Shown here: positions 27,237 to 35,891 of the stretch, piece after piece
How positions within the stretch are numbered: the first letter of the stretch is position 1
How the letters are laid out: each line of letters opens with the position of its first letter
NCBI RefSeq assembly: GCF_013620825.1
Contig: NZ_NJIC01000019.1
Coordinates: forward strand, 46,296-110,295
Direction: 5' to 3'
Origin: Rhodanobacter sp. PCA2
GTDB lineage: Bacteria > Pseudomonadota > Gammaproteobacteria > Xanthomonadales > Rhodanobacteraceae
DNA length: 64,000 bases
Position numbers and translations under genes: made by a program
Notes under the pieces: generated by a model
The model's database searches: none
Told to the model about the DNA's origin: nothing
The model's input: only the letters and a program-made list of their open reading frames with translations

Positions 27237-30200
27237 ATGGGCCAGTTCCTGGAACGCCTGCGCTATTTCTCGCGTCCGCGCGAACCCTTTTCCGACGGCT
27301 GGGGCGAGGTGCGCGAGGAAGCGCGCCAATGGGAAGACGGGTACCGCAACCGCTGGTCGCACGACAAGGTGGTGCGCTCCACGCACGGCGTGAACTGCAC
27401 CGGCTCGTGCAGCTGGAAGATCCACGTCAAGCAGGGCGTGGTGACCTGGGAAACCCAGCAGACCGACTATCCGCGCACCCGCCCGGGCATGCCCAACCAC
27501 GAACCGCGCGGCTGCTCGCGCGGCGCCTCGTATTCCTGGTACCTGTACAGCGCGAACCGGCTGAAGTACCCGATGATCCGCGGCCGCCTGCTGAAGCACT
27601 GGCGCAAGCTGCGCGAAACCATGGCGCCGGCGGAGGCATGGGCGGCGCTGATGGCCGACCCCGCCAGGAAGGACTACAAGGCTTCGCGCGGACTGGGCGG
27701 CTTCGTGCGCGTGAAGTGGGACGAGGCGCTGGACATGGTCGCCGCGGCCAACCTGCACACGGTGAAGACGCACGGCCCGGATCGCGTGGTGGGTTTCTCG
27801 CCGATCCCGGCGATGTCGATGGTGTCCTATGCCTCGGGCGCGCGCTACCTCAGCCTGATCGGCGGCACCTTGCTGTCGTTCTACGACTGGTACTGCGACC
27901 TGCCGCCGTCCAGCCCGCAGACCTGGGGCGAGCAGACCGACGTGCCCGAATCGGCCGACTGGTACAACTCCGGCTACATCATCGCCTGGGGCTCGAACGT
28001 GCCGCAGACGCGCACGCCCGACGCGCACTTCTTCGTCGAGGCGCGCTACAACGGCACCCAGGTGGTGGCGGTGACGCCGGACTACGCCGAGGTCGCCAAG
28101 CTGTCCGACCTGTGGATGCATCCCAAGCAGGGCACCGACGCCGCGCTCGCCATGGCGATGGGCCACGTGATCCTCAAGGAGTTCTTCCTCGACCGCCAGG
28201 CCGGGTACTTCCAGGACTACTGCCGCCGCTACACCGACCTGCCGCTGCTGGTGACGCTGCGCCGCGACGGCGACCGCTGGGTTCCCGACCGCTACCTGCG
28301 CGCCAGCGACTTCGACGGCGCGCTGGGCAGCCCCGACCACGCCGACTGGAAGACCGTGGGCCTGGACCGGGACGGCAAGCCGGTGGTGCCGCAGGGCGCG
28401 ATCGGCTTCCGCTGGCCGGGCAAGGACAGCCCCGACCACGGCAAGTGGAACCTGGAGCAGAAGGGCGCCGACGGCGCCGAGATCGAACTGCAGCTGAGCG
28501 AGATCGACCGCCGCGACGACATCTGCCCGGTGGCGTTCCCGTATTTCGGCGGCATGGTCAGCGAGCATTTCCCGCACAACGACCAGCAGGGCGACGTGCT
28601 GCTGCGCCACGTGCCGGTGCGCCGGCTGTCCACCAAGGGCGGCGACGTGGTGGTCGCCACCGCGTTCGACCTGCTGTGCGCGCACTACGGCCTGGACCGC
28701 GGCCTGGGCGGCGCCGGCGCGAAGGGCTACGACGACAACGTGCCCTACACCCCGGCATGGCAGGAGGCGATCACCGGCGTGCCGGCGCAGCACGCCATCG
28801 CGGTGGCGCGCGGCTTCGCCGACAACGCCGAGAAAACCAGGGGCCGCTCGATGGTCATCATCGGCGCGGGCATGAACCACTGGTACCACCAGGACATGAA
28901 CTACCGCAGCATCATCAACTTCCTGATGCTGTGCGGCACGGTGGGCGTCTCCGGCGGCGGCTGGTCGCATTACGTGGGGCAGGAGAAGCTGCGCCCGCAG
29001 ACCGGCTGGACCGCGCTGGCGTTCGCGCTCGACTGGGTGCGGCCGCCGCGGCAGATGGCGGGCACCACGTTCTTCTACGTGCACTCCGACCAGTGGCGCT
29101 ACGAGAAGATCGACGTGAGCGAGCTGCTGTCGCCGCTGGCCGATCCGAATCGCCATGGCCGCAGCCTGATCGACTGCAACGTGCGTGCCCAGCGCATGGG
29201 CTGGATGCCGTCCGCGCCGCAGCTCAACCGCAACCCGCTGCAGATCGCGCGCGATGCCGCGGCCGCCGGCGTGGACCCCAAGGACTACGTGATCGCCGGC
29301 CTCAAGGACGGCTCGCTCAAGGTCGCCAGCGAGGACCCGGACGATCCGGCGAACTTCCCGCGTAACCTGTTCATCTGGCGCTCCAACCTGTTCGGCTCCT
29401 CCGGCAAGGGGCACGAGTATTTCCTCAAGCACTTCCTCGGCACGCGCTGCGGCCTGCAGGGCAAGGACCTGGGCGAGGAGGGCGGCGCCAAGCCCGAGGA
29501 AGTGGTGTGGCGCGAGCCCGCGCCCGAGGGCAAGCTGGACCTGGTGGTGACGCTGGACTTCCGCATGTCCACCTCCTGCCTGTACTCGGACGTGGTGCTG
29601 CCCACCGCGTCCTGGTACGAGAAGAACGACCTCAACACCTCCGACATGCACCCGTTCATCCACCCGCTGTCCGCGGCAGTGGACCCGGTGTTCGAGTCGA
29701 AGAGCGACTGGGAGATCTTCAAGGCGGTGGCGAAGCGCTTCTCCGAACTGGCCGAAGGCAGGCTGGGCGTGGAGAAGGACGTGGTGCTCACGCCCATCAT
29801 GCACGACACGCCCGGTGAGCTGGCGCAGCCGTTCGACGCGCGCGACTGGAAGAAGGGCGAGTGCGAGCTGATCCCCGGCGTCACCGCCTCCGCCATCGCG
29901 GTGGTGGAACGCGACTATCCCGCCACGTTCGCCCGCTACACCGCGCTCGGCCCGCTGATGGACAAGCTGGGCAACGGCGGCAAGGGCATCGCCTGGGATA
30001 CCGGGCACGAGGTGCAGGGCCTGGCCGCGCTGAACTACACGGTCGCCGACGGCCCGGCCAAGGGACGCCCGCGCATCGAAAGCGACATCGACGCCGCCGA
30101 GACCGTCCTGTACCTCGCCCCGGAAACGAACGGCGAAGTGGCGGTGAAGGCCTGGGCTGCGCTGTCGAAGATCACCGGCCGCGACCACACCCATCTCGCG

Positions 30201-30995
30201 CGCCCGCGCGAAGACGAGAAGATCCGCTACCGCGACATCCAGGCGCAGCCGCGCAAGATCATCTCCTCGCCCACCTGGTCGGGCATCGAGAGCGAGCACG
30301 TCAGCTACAACGCCTGCTGGACCAACGTCAACGAACTGATCCCTTGGCGCACGATTTCCGGGCGCCAGCAGTTCTACCAGGACCACGAGTGGATGCGCGA
30401 CTTCGGCGAGGGCTTCGCGCTGTACCGGCCGCCGATCGACACCCGCACGGTGGCGCCGCTGCTGGGCAAGAAAGGCAACGGCCATGCCGAGATAACGCTC
30501 AACTTCATCACGCCGCACCAGAAGTGGGGCATCCACAGCACGTACACCGACAACCTGCTGATGCTCACGCTGTCGCGCGGCGGCCCCATCGTGTGGATCT
30601 CCGAGGTCGACGCGGCCAAGGCCGGCATCGTCGACAACGACTGGATCGAGGTCTACAACCTCAACGGCGCGCTCACCGCGCGCGCGGTGGTGAGCCAGCG
30701 CGTGAAGGAGGGCATGTGCATGATGTACCACGCGCAGGAGAAGATCGTGAACGTGCCCGGTTCGGAAGTCACCGGCATGCGCGGCGGCATCCACAACTCG
30801 GTGACGCGCACCGTGCTCAAGCCCACCCACATGGTGGGCGGCTACGCGCAGCTCAGCTGGGGCTTCAACTACTACGGCACCGTGGGCTCCAACCGCGACG
30901 AGTTCGTGATCGTGCGCAAGATGGCCAAGGTGGACTGGATGGACCGCGTGCAGCACAAGGCGCGCGAAGACGAACTCAACACCCGGCTGGCGTGA
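27237..30995 (+). CDS. narG: Respiratory nitrate reductase alpha subunit NarG
   Basis: The 1252-residue catalytic subunit of the membrane-bound quinol:nitrate oxidoreductase carries bis-MGD molybdenum and the FS0 [4Fe-4S] cluster. The N-terminal motif HGVNCTGSCSWKI shows the His-plus-Cys ligation of FS0, continued by RGCSRGASYSW. GSNVPQTRTPDAHFF and the C-terminal cofactor domain with NFITPHQKWGIHSTYTDN are as in NarG. Length equals the family standard. No twin-arginine signal, so it faces the cytoplasm. It depends on the moa/moe/mob genes upstream and on NarJ for cofactor insertion. Confidence 0.97.
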   Translation: MGQFLERLRYFSRPREPFSDGWGEVREEARQWEDGYRNRWSHDKVVRSTHGVNCTGSCSWKIHVKQGVVTWETQQTDYPRTRPGMPNHEPRGCSRGASYSWYLYSANRLKYPMIRGRLLKHWRKLRETMAPAEAWAALMADPARKDYKASRGLGGFVRVKWDEALDMVAAANLHTVKTHGPDRVVGFSPIPAMSMVSYASGARYLSLIGGTLLSFYDWYCDLPPSSPQTWGEQTDVPESADWYNSGYIIAWGSNVPQTRTPDAHFFVEARYNGTQVVAVTPDYAEVAKLSDLWMHPKQGTDAALAMAMGHVILKEFFLDRQAGYFQDYCRRYTDLPLLVTLRRDGDRWVPDRYLRASDFDGALGSPDHADWKTVGLDRDGKPVVPQGAIGFRWPGKDSPDHGKWNLEQKGADGAEIELQLSEIDRRDDICPVAFPYFGGMVSEHFPHNDQQGDVLLRHVPVRRLSTKGGDVVVATAFDLLCAHYGLDRGLGGAGAKGYDDNVPYTPAWQEAITGVPAQHAIAVARGFADNAEKTRGRSMVIIGAGMNHWYHQDMNYRSIINFLMLCGTVGVSGGGWSHYVGQEKLRPQTGWTALAFALDWVRPPRQMAGTTFFYVHSDQWRYEKIDVSELLSPLADPNRHGRSLIDCNVRAQRMGWMPSAPQLNRNPLQIARDAAAAGVDPKDYVIAGLKDGSLKVASEDPDDPANFPRNLFIWRSNLFGSSGKGHEYFLKHFLGTRCGLQGKDLGEEGGAKPEEVVWREPAPEGKLDLVVTLDFRMSTSCLYSDVVLPTASWYEKNDLNTSDMHPFIHPLSAAVDPVFESKSDWEIFKAVAKRFSELAEGRLGVEKDVVLTPIMHDTPGELAQPFDARDWKKGECELIPGVTASAIAVVERDYPATFARYTALGPLMDKLGNGGKGIAWDTGHEVQGLAALNYTVADGPAKGRPRIESDIDAAETVLYLAPETNGEVAVKAWAALSKITGRDHTHLARPREDEKIRYRDIQAQPRKIISSPTWSGIESEHVSYNACWTNVNELIPWRTISGRQQFYQDHEWMRDFGEGFALYRPPIDTRTVAPLLGKKGNGHAEITLNFITPHQKWGIHSTYTDNLLMLTLSRGGPIVWISEVDAAKAGIVDNDWIEVYNLNGALTARAVVSQRVKEGMCMMYHAQEKIVNVPGSEVTGMRGGIHNSVTRTVLKPTHMVGGYAQLSWGFNYYGTVGSNRDEFVIVRKMAKVDWMDRVQHKAREDELNTRLA

Positions 30996-31005
30996 GGAAA
31001 CCACG

Positions 31006-32547
31006 ATGAAAGTTCGCGCGCAGATCGCAATGGTGCTGAACCTCGACAAGTGCATCGGCTGCCATACCTGCTCGGTCACCTGCAAGAACGTGTGGACCTC
31101 GCGCAAGGGCATGGAGTACGCGTGGTTCAACAACGTGGAGACCAAGCCCGGCATCGGTTACCCCAAGGACTGGGAGAACCAGGAGCGCTGGCGCGGCGGC
31201 TGGGTGCGCAAGCCCGGCGGCAAGCTGGTGCCGAAGCAGGGCGGCCGCTTCGCCGTGCTGGCCAAGCTGTTCGCGAACCCGGCGATGCCGGAGATCGACG
31301 ACTACTACGAGCCGTTCACGTTCGACTACGAGAACCTGCAGACCGCGCCGGAACTGCCCACCGCGCCGGTGGCGCGGCCGATCTCGCTGATCTCCGGCCG
31401 CACCATGGACAAGGTGGAATGGGGCCCGAACTGGGAGGAAATCCTCGGCGGCGAGTTCAGCAAGCGCAGCGCCGACTACAACTTCGAGGCCGTGCAGAAG
31501 GACATCTACGGGCAGTTCGAAAACACCTTCATGATGTACCTGCCGAGGCTGTGCGAGCACTGCCTCAACCCCACCTGCGTGGCCTCGTGCCCGTCCGGCT
31601 CGATCTACAAGCGCGAGGAAGACGGCATCGTCCTGATCGACCAGGACAAGTGCCGCGGCTGGCGCATGTGCGTCTCCGGCTGCCCGTACAAGAAGATCTA
31701 CTACAACTGGACCAGCGGCAAGGCGGAGAAGTGCACCTTCTGCTACCCGCGCATCGAGGCCGGCCTGCCCACGGTGTGCTCGGAAACCTGCGTGGGTCGC
31801 ATCCGCTACCTGGGCGTGCTGCTGTACGACGCCGACCGCATCAGCGAGGCCGCCGCCACCGAGAACCCGCACGACCTCTACCAGGCCCAGCTCGACGTGT
31901 TCCTCGACCCGTACGACAAGGAGGTGCAGCGCCAGGCGCTGGCCGACGGCGTGCCGGCCGAGTGGATCCAGTCGGCCAAGCATTCGCCCGCGTACAAGAT
32001 GGCGGTGGAGTGGAAGATCGCCTTCCCGCTGCATCCCGAATACCGCACCCTGCCGATGGTGTGGTACGTGCCGCCGCTGTCGCCGATCCAGGCGCACGCG
32101 AACGCCGGCGCCATCGACAGCACCGATCACGGCCTGCCCGACGTGGACTCGCTGCGCATCCCGGTGCGCTATCTCGCCAACCTGCTCACCGCCGGCAACG
32201 AGGCGCCGGTCACCGGCGCGCTGAAGCGCATGCTGGCGATGCGCGCCTGGTTCCGCGCGCAGCAGCTGGGCGAACCGCAGGACCCGGCGATGCTCGACGC
32301 GGTGGGCCTGGACCAGGCCACCGCCGAGGCGATGCACCGCTACCTGGCGATCGCGAACTACGAGGACCGCTTCGTGATTCCCACCGCGCACCGCGAGGAA
32401 GCGGAGAACGCCTACCAGCTGCGCGGCGGCTGCGGCTTCACGTTCGGCAACGGCTGCGACGGCATCGACGCGAAGGCCGGCCTGTTCGGCGGCAAGATGG
32501 GCCGGCGCAAGGTGATCCCCATCCGCATGGTGGACGACGACACCTGA
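31006..32547 (+). CDS. narH: Respiratory nitrate reductase beta subunit NarH
   Basis: The 513-residue electron-transfer subunit has four cysteine groups: CIGCHTCSVTCKNVW, CEHCLNPTCVASCPSG, CRGWRMCVSGCPYKK and CTFCYP. Trp replaces one Cys in the third group, which gives the canonical [3Fe-4S] cluster of NarH alongside three [4Fe-4S] clusters. It passes electrons from NarI haems to NarG. It starts 10 bp after narG, and its stop overlaps the narJ ATG. Confidence 0.97.
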   Translation: MKVRAQIAMVLNLDKCIGCHTCSVTCKNVWTSRKGMEYAWFNNVETKPGIGYPKDWENQERWRGGWVRKPGGKLVPKQGGRFAVLAKLFANPAMPEIDDYYEPFTFDYENLQTAPELPTAPVARPISLISGRTMDKVEWGPNWEEILGGEFSKRSADYNFEAVQKDIYGQFENTFMMYLPRLCEHCLNPTCVASCPSGSIYKREEDGIVLIDQDKCRGWRMCVSGCPYKKIYYNWTSGKAEKCTFCYPRIEAGLPTVCSETCVGRIRYLGVLLYDADRISEAAATENPHDLYQAQLDVFLDPYDKEVQRQALADGVPAEWIQSAKHSPAYKMAVEWKIAFPLHPEYRTLPMVWYVPPLSPIQAHANAGAIDSTDHGLPDVDSLRIPVRYLANLLTAGNEAPVTGALKRMLAMRAWFRAQQLGEPQDPAMLDAVGLDQATAEAMHRYLAIANYEDRFVIPTAHREEAENAYQLRGGCGFTFGNGCDGIDAKAGLFGGKMGRRKVIPIRMVDDDT

Positions 32548-33164
32548 TGGCCACCGCACACGCCACCACCTTGCGCGCGCTGGCCGCGCTGCTGGCCTAC
32601 CCGGACGAGGATCTGCGCGCCGCGCTGCCGGAGATCGCCGCCGCGTTGCGCGACGCACGCGGTCTCGACGCCCAGCGCCGCGGCGAACTGCTCGCGCTGG
32701 CCGACGAACTGGGGCAGGGCGAACAGCTCGATGCCGAGGCACGCTACGTCGAACTGTTCGACCGCGGCCGCTCCACCTCGCTGAACCTGTTCGAGCACGT
32801 GCACGGCGACGGCCGCGAACGCGGTTCCGCGATGCTGGAACTGCGCGAGCGCTACCAGCGGATGGGACTGCAGCAGAGCGGCCACGACCTGCCCGACCAT
32901 CTGCCGGTGCTGCTCGAATACCTGAGCTGCTGCGACCCCGCCGAAACGCCGGAACTGCTGGGCGAATGCGCCCACGTGCTGCGCAAGCTGGGCAACACGC
33001 TGGCGCATCGCGGCAGCCGTTACGCCGCGGTGCCGGCCGCCTTGCTCGCGCTGGCCGGGGTGGAAGGCCTCGACCCGCACACGCCGGTGCCGCCGCCCGA
33101 AGACCTCGACAAGAGCTGGGAAGAGCGCCCCGCTTTCGAGCCGCCCATCGCCGCCGCGCCATGA
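32547..33164 (+). CDS. narJ: Nitrate reductase assembly chaperone NarJ
   Basis: The 205-residue system-specific chaperone binds apo-NarG for Moco insertion and is not part of the final enzyme. The family pattern is LRALAALLAYPDEDL, then YVELFDRGRSTSLNLFEHVHGD and LPDHLPVLLEYLS. The start codon shares one base with the narH stop (TGATG). The end tail is proline-rich (PVPPPEDLDKSWEERP), as usual for NarJ. Confidence 0.94.
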   Translation: MATAHATTLRALAALLAYPDEDLRAALPEIAAALRDARGLDAQRRGELLALADELGQGEQLDAEARYVELFDRGRSTSLNLFEHVHGDGRERGSAMLELRERYQRMGLQQSGHDLPDHLPVLLEYLSCCDPAETPELLGECAHVLRKLGNTLAHRGSRYAAVPAALLALAGVEGLDPHTPVPPPEDLDKSWEERPAFEPPIAAAP

Positions 33165-33198
33165 ACACCGATCCCGCTTCCGTCCAGGAGTGCCCGCC

Positions 33199-33906
33199 AT
33201 GACCCTGTCCCCCGCCTGGAACCAGTTCCTGTTCGGCATCTACCCCTACATCTGCCTCACCGTGCTGTTGCTGGGCAGCCTGATCCGCTATGACCGCGAG
33301 CCGTATTCGTGGAAGAGCGACTCATCGCAGGTGCTGCGTGCGAAGACGCTGCGCTGGGGCTCCAACCTGTTCCACTACGGCATCCTGGTGGTGGTGCTGG
33401 GCCACTTCGCCGGCTTCCTGATGCCCGAATGGGCGATCGGCTGGCTGCTCGATCCCGGCCAGCACCAGCTGCTCGCGATGGTGGGCGGCGGCCTCGCCGG
33501 CATCGTGGCGATCATCGGCCTCAGCCTGCTGATCTGGCGGCGCGTGGGCGATCCGCGCGTGCGCCGCAACAGCCGCAAGTGGGACATCGCCATCGTGGTG
33601 ATGCTGTGGTTCCAGTTGCTGCTGGGCCTCTCCACGGTGCCGATGTCGGCCAGGCACATGGACGGCGCGATGTTCGAGCTGCTCAGCCACTACGTGCAGA
33701 GCATCGTCTACCTCCAGGGCGGCGGCGCCGCGCTGCTGCAGGGCGTGCCGTGGGTGTACCAGCTGCACATCCTGCTCGGCTTCAGCATCTTCTTGGTCTC
33801 GCCGTTCACCCGCATGGTGCACATCTGGAGCGGCGTGGCCGGCGTGGCCTACCTGTTCCGCCCCTACCAGCTGGTGCGCACGCGCAAGCGGGCGGTGCGT
33901 TCGTGA
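33199..33906 (+). CDS. narI: Respiratory nitrate reductase gamma subunit NarI
   Basis: A 235-residue membrane cytochrome b with five predicted helices, which oxidises quinol and passes electrons to NarH. Haem-ligand histidines are visible in FHYGILVVVLGHFAGF and in QLHILLGFSIFLVSPFTRMVHIWS. The ATG at 33199 has CAGGAG 8 nt upstream; a GTG at 33190 lies inside that ribosome site. Its stop overlaps the GTG start of the isomerase gene that follows. Confidence 0.95.
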   Translation: MTLSPAWNQFLFGIYPYICLTVLLLGSLIRYDREPYSWKSDSSQVLRAKTLRWGSNLFHYGILVVVLGHFAGFLMPEWAIGWLLDPGQHQLLAMVGGGLAGIVAIIGLSLLIWRRVGDPRVRRNSRKWDIAIVVMLWFQLLLGLSTVPMSARHMDGAMFELLSHYVQSIVYLQGGGAALLQGVPWVYQLHILLGFSIFLVSPFTRMVHIWSGVAGVAYLFRPYQLVRTRKRAVRS

Positions 33907-34619
33907 GCGTGCGCGTCAACGGCGTCGCCGTCGATACCGGCGACTGGCCCAGCGACGAGCTGGCCGCGGTGCACGAGTTGCTGCGCCAGCGCGCGCGGGA
34001 ACTGGAACTGCTGGACGAAGGCGCGGACGAGGCCGCCAGCGGCGAGGCGATCGAACGATTGCTGGCGCGCGAGGTGCGCGTGCCCGAGCCCACGCCGGAG
34101 GAATGCCGCCGCTGGTACGACGCGCATCCGGAACGCTACCGCAGCGGCGAGCTGGTGCATGCGCGGCACATCCTGTTCCAGGTGACGCCCGGCACGCCGG
34201 TGCCGGCGATCCGCGGCGTGGCCGAGGCGATCCTGCAGGAAGTGCGCGCGCAGCCGGAGCTGTTCGCGGCGCGTGCGCGCGAGAAATCCAATTGTCCCTC
34301 GGGTGCGCAGGAAGGCCAGCTCGGCCAGTTGCAGCGCGGCGCCACCGTGCCCGAGTTCGAGAAGGCGATCTTCGCCGGCAACGAACTGGGCGTGCTGCCG
34401 CGGCTGGTCGCCACCCGCTACGGCTTCCACATCGTGGCGGTGGACTTGCGCATCCCGGGCGAGCTGCTGCCGTACGACGCGGTGGCCGGACGCGTGGCGA
34501 ACGAGCTGCGCACCGCCGCCGAACGGCGTGCGCTTGGCCAGTACGTGCGCGTGCTCGCCGGCGATGCCGAGCTGGACGGCGTGACGCTGGAAGCCGCCAC
34601 GTCCCCGCTGGTGCAGTGA
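33903..34619 (+). CDS. Parvulin-type peptidyl-prolyl cis-trans isomerase of the nar operon
   Basis: A 238-residue protein with an N-terminal helical NifM/SurA-like part and a parvulin (PpiC/rotamase) domain at about residues 75-190: VHARHILFQVTPGTP, SNCPSGAQEGQLGQLQRG, PEFEKAIFAGNELG and TRYGFHIVAVD. No signal peptide, so it should act in the cytoplasm. The GTG start at 33903 overlaps the narI stop (GTGA). Such isomerases sit after narGHJI in several beta- and gammaproteobacteria and presumably help fold a nitrate reductase subunit, but the client is unproven. Confidence 0.88.
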   Translation: MSVRVNGVAVDTGDWPSDELAAVHELLRQRARELELLDEGADEAASGEAIERLLAREVRVPEPTPEECRRWYDAHPERYRSGELVHARHILFQVTPGTPVPAIRGVAEAILQEVRAQPELFAARAREKSNCPSGAQEGQLGQLQRGATVPEFEKAIFAGNELGVLPRLVATRYGFHIVAVDLRIPGELLPYDAVAGRVANELRTAAERRALGQYVRVLAGDAELDGVTLEAATSPLVQ

Positions 34620-34623
34620 TCGC

Positions 34624-34670
34624 GGGCGCTTGCGGCATGCGCCCTTGCGACGGGCGGCGCGCAGCCGCCC
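34624..34670 (+). terminator. Tandem GC-rich stem-loops after the nar operon, possible terminator
   Basis: GGGCGC pairs with GCGCCC (34624-34629, 34639-34644) and GGGCGGC pairs with GCCGCCC (34652-34658, 34664-34670). No T-tract follows, so termination would need Rho or be weak. Confidence 0.3.
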
Positions 34671-35040
34671 CGACGGACAGGACGGTGGGCTTCCCGGGCA
34701 GCGTTCGATCACTTCCCGTGTTGCGGAGCTGCCCCGCATCCGGGGCGCGAGACGTCCGCTCGGCGCAGGGTTGGGGCGATCGTCCGGCGATGCCTCGCAC
34801 GCGCGTAGCGCCAGCGGCCGGCACGGGTTGGTCCGCGAGCTGGATCGCGAAGGGCGCAGACCACACGCGTGTGGGTATCGGCCCAGGGATCGTGCAGGCG
34901 AGTCGCTGGGGCACGCGTAGGATGCATGGCGCAGACCCTGTCCGTTCGATCCGTCGCCGTGCCGGTATCGCACGGAATATCCTTTGCAGGGGCGTTGTCG
35001 CGGCCCGCAGGATGCTGCGAATCGCGACGCATTTTTCTGC

Positions 35041-35069
35041 TTGCATACCGCGGCAAAGCCGCCTAGTTT
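35041..35069 (+). promoter_or_regulatory. Candidate sigma70 promoter of the GacA-like regulator
   Basis: TTGCAT (35041-35046), a 17-bp spacer and TAGTTT (35064-35069) lie about 90 bp upstream of the regulator start. Matches are four of six at each hexamer. Confidence 0.42.
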
Positions 35070-35161
35070 CCATCCATGCGCGGTGTTGTGCGCGGGTGCA
35101 CATGCACCACCACACCGTGGCATATCGGAGGCCGGGAGCGCCCCATCAAGGAGGGTAGGTC

Positions 35162-35815
35162 ATGATCCAGATCGTTCTCATCGACGACCACGAACTCGTG
35201 CGCACGGGTTTCCGGATGATTCTGCAGCAACAGCCGGACATGGCCGTCTGCGGCGAAGCGGCAAGCGCGGAGGAGGGCATGCGCCTGATCCGCTGCCTCA
35301 AGCCCGAGATCGCGCTGGTGGACGTGCACATGCCGGGCATGAGCGGCATCGAGCTCACCGAGCGGGTGAACCGGGCGGAACTCGCCACGCGCATCGTGGT
35401 GGTCACGGTGGTCGACGACGGGCGCTTTCCCAAGCGCCTGCTCGATGCCGGCGCGTTCGGCTACCTGACCAAGGGCTGCAACGCCGAGGAACTGGTGACG
35501 GCGGTGCGCCAGGTCGCCACGGGCCGGCGCTATCTGGCGCCGGCGGTGGCGCAGCAACTGGCGCTGGCGACGCTGGACGGCAGCAGCTCGCCGTTCGATG
35601 CCTTGTCCAGTCGCGAGCTGGAAGTGGCGATGATGCTGGTGCGCGGCAAGCCGCTGACGATGATAGGCGAGCAGCTCAACCTCAGCCCCAAGACGGTATC
35701 GACCTACAAGCAGCGGCTGATGGAGAAGCTGCACGTGGAGCACGTGCTGGGGCTGGCCCATCTGATGACGGCGCACGGCCTGATCGATGCCCCGAACCAC
35801 CAGGTCGGCTCCTGA
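35162..35815 (+). CDS. GacA/UvrY-type LuxR-family response regulator
   Basis: A 217-residue regulator with a receiver domain (acidic pair D8-D9, phosphoacceptor D54 in ALVDVHMPG, K104 in YLTKG) and a C-terminal LuxR helix-turn-helix (about 145-190: LSSRELEVAMMLVRG, LNLSPKTVSTYKQRLM). The sequence follows GacA/UvrY more than NarL, notably LLDAGAFGYLTKG and SPFDALSSRE. GacA-type regulators switch on small RNAs that relieve CsrA repression. No sensor kinase is adjacent; BarA/GacS-type kinases are normally elsewhere. AAGGAGGG precedes the ATG. Its place after nar may mean a link to nitrate respiration, which is only inferred. Confidence 0.88.
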   Translation: MIQIVLIDDHELVRTGFRMILQQQPDMAVCGEAASAEEGMRLIRCLKPEIALVDVHMPGMSGIELTERVNRAELATRIVVVTVVDDGRFPKRLLDAGAFGYLTKGCNAEELVTAVRQVATGRRYLAPAVAQQLALATLDGSSSPFDALSSRELEVAMMLVRGKPLTMIGEQLNLSPKTVSTYKQRLMEKLHVEHVLGLAHLMTAHGLIDAPNHQVGS

Positions 35816-35841
35816 GTCCGACGCAGCGGAATCGCGCCCAC

Positions 35842-35871
35842 AAAAAAGCCGGACCTGGGTCCGGCTTTTTT
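35842..35871. terminator. Bidirectional intrinsic terminator between the regulator and rne
   Basis: A stem AAAAAAGCCGGAC / GTCCGGCTTTTTT with CTGG loop gives a strong hairpin with a T6 run on either strand. It ends the GacA-like gene on the plus strand and rne on the minus strand. Confidence 0.93.
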
Positions 35872-35891
35872 GTCCACACATGGCGCAGCGC

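Larger units (their letters stand above)
34620..35161. other. Intergenic region after the nar operon
   Basis: The 542 bp hold no supportable gene. At the left end are two GC-rich stem-loops (34624-34670) without T-runs. At the right end is a sigma70-like promoter (35041-35069) for the response regulator, whose ATG is preceded by AAGGAGGG. The middle has short overlapping open frames on both strands, none with family features. Confidence 0.6.
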
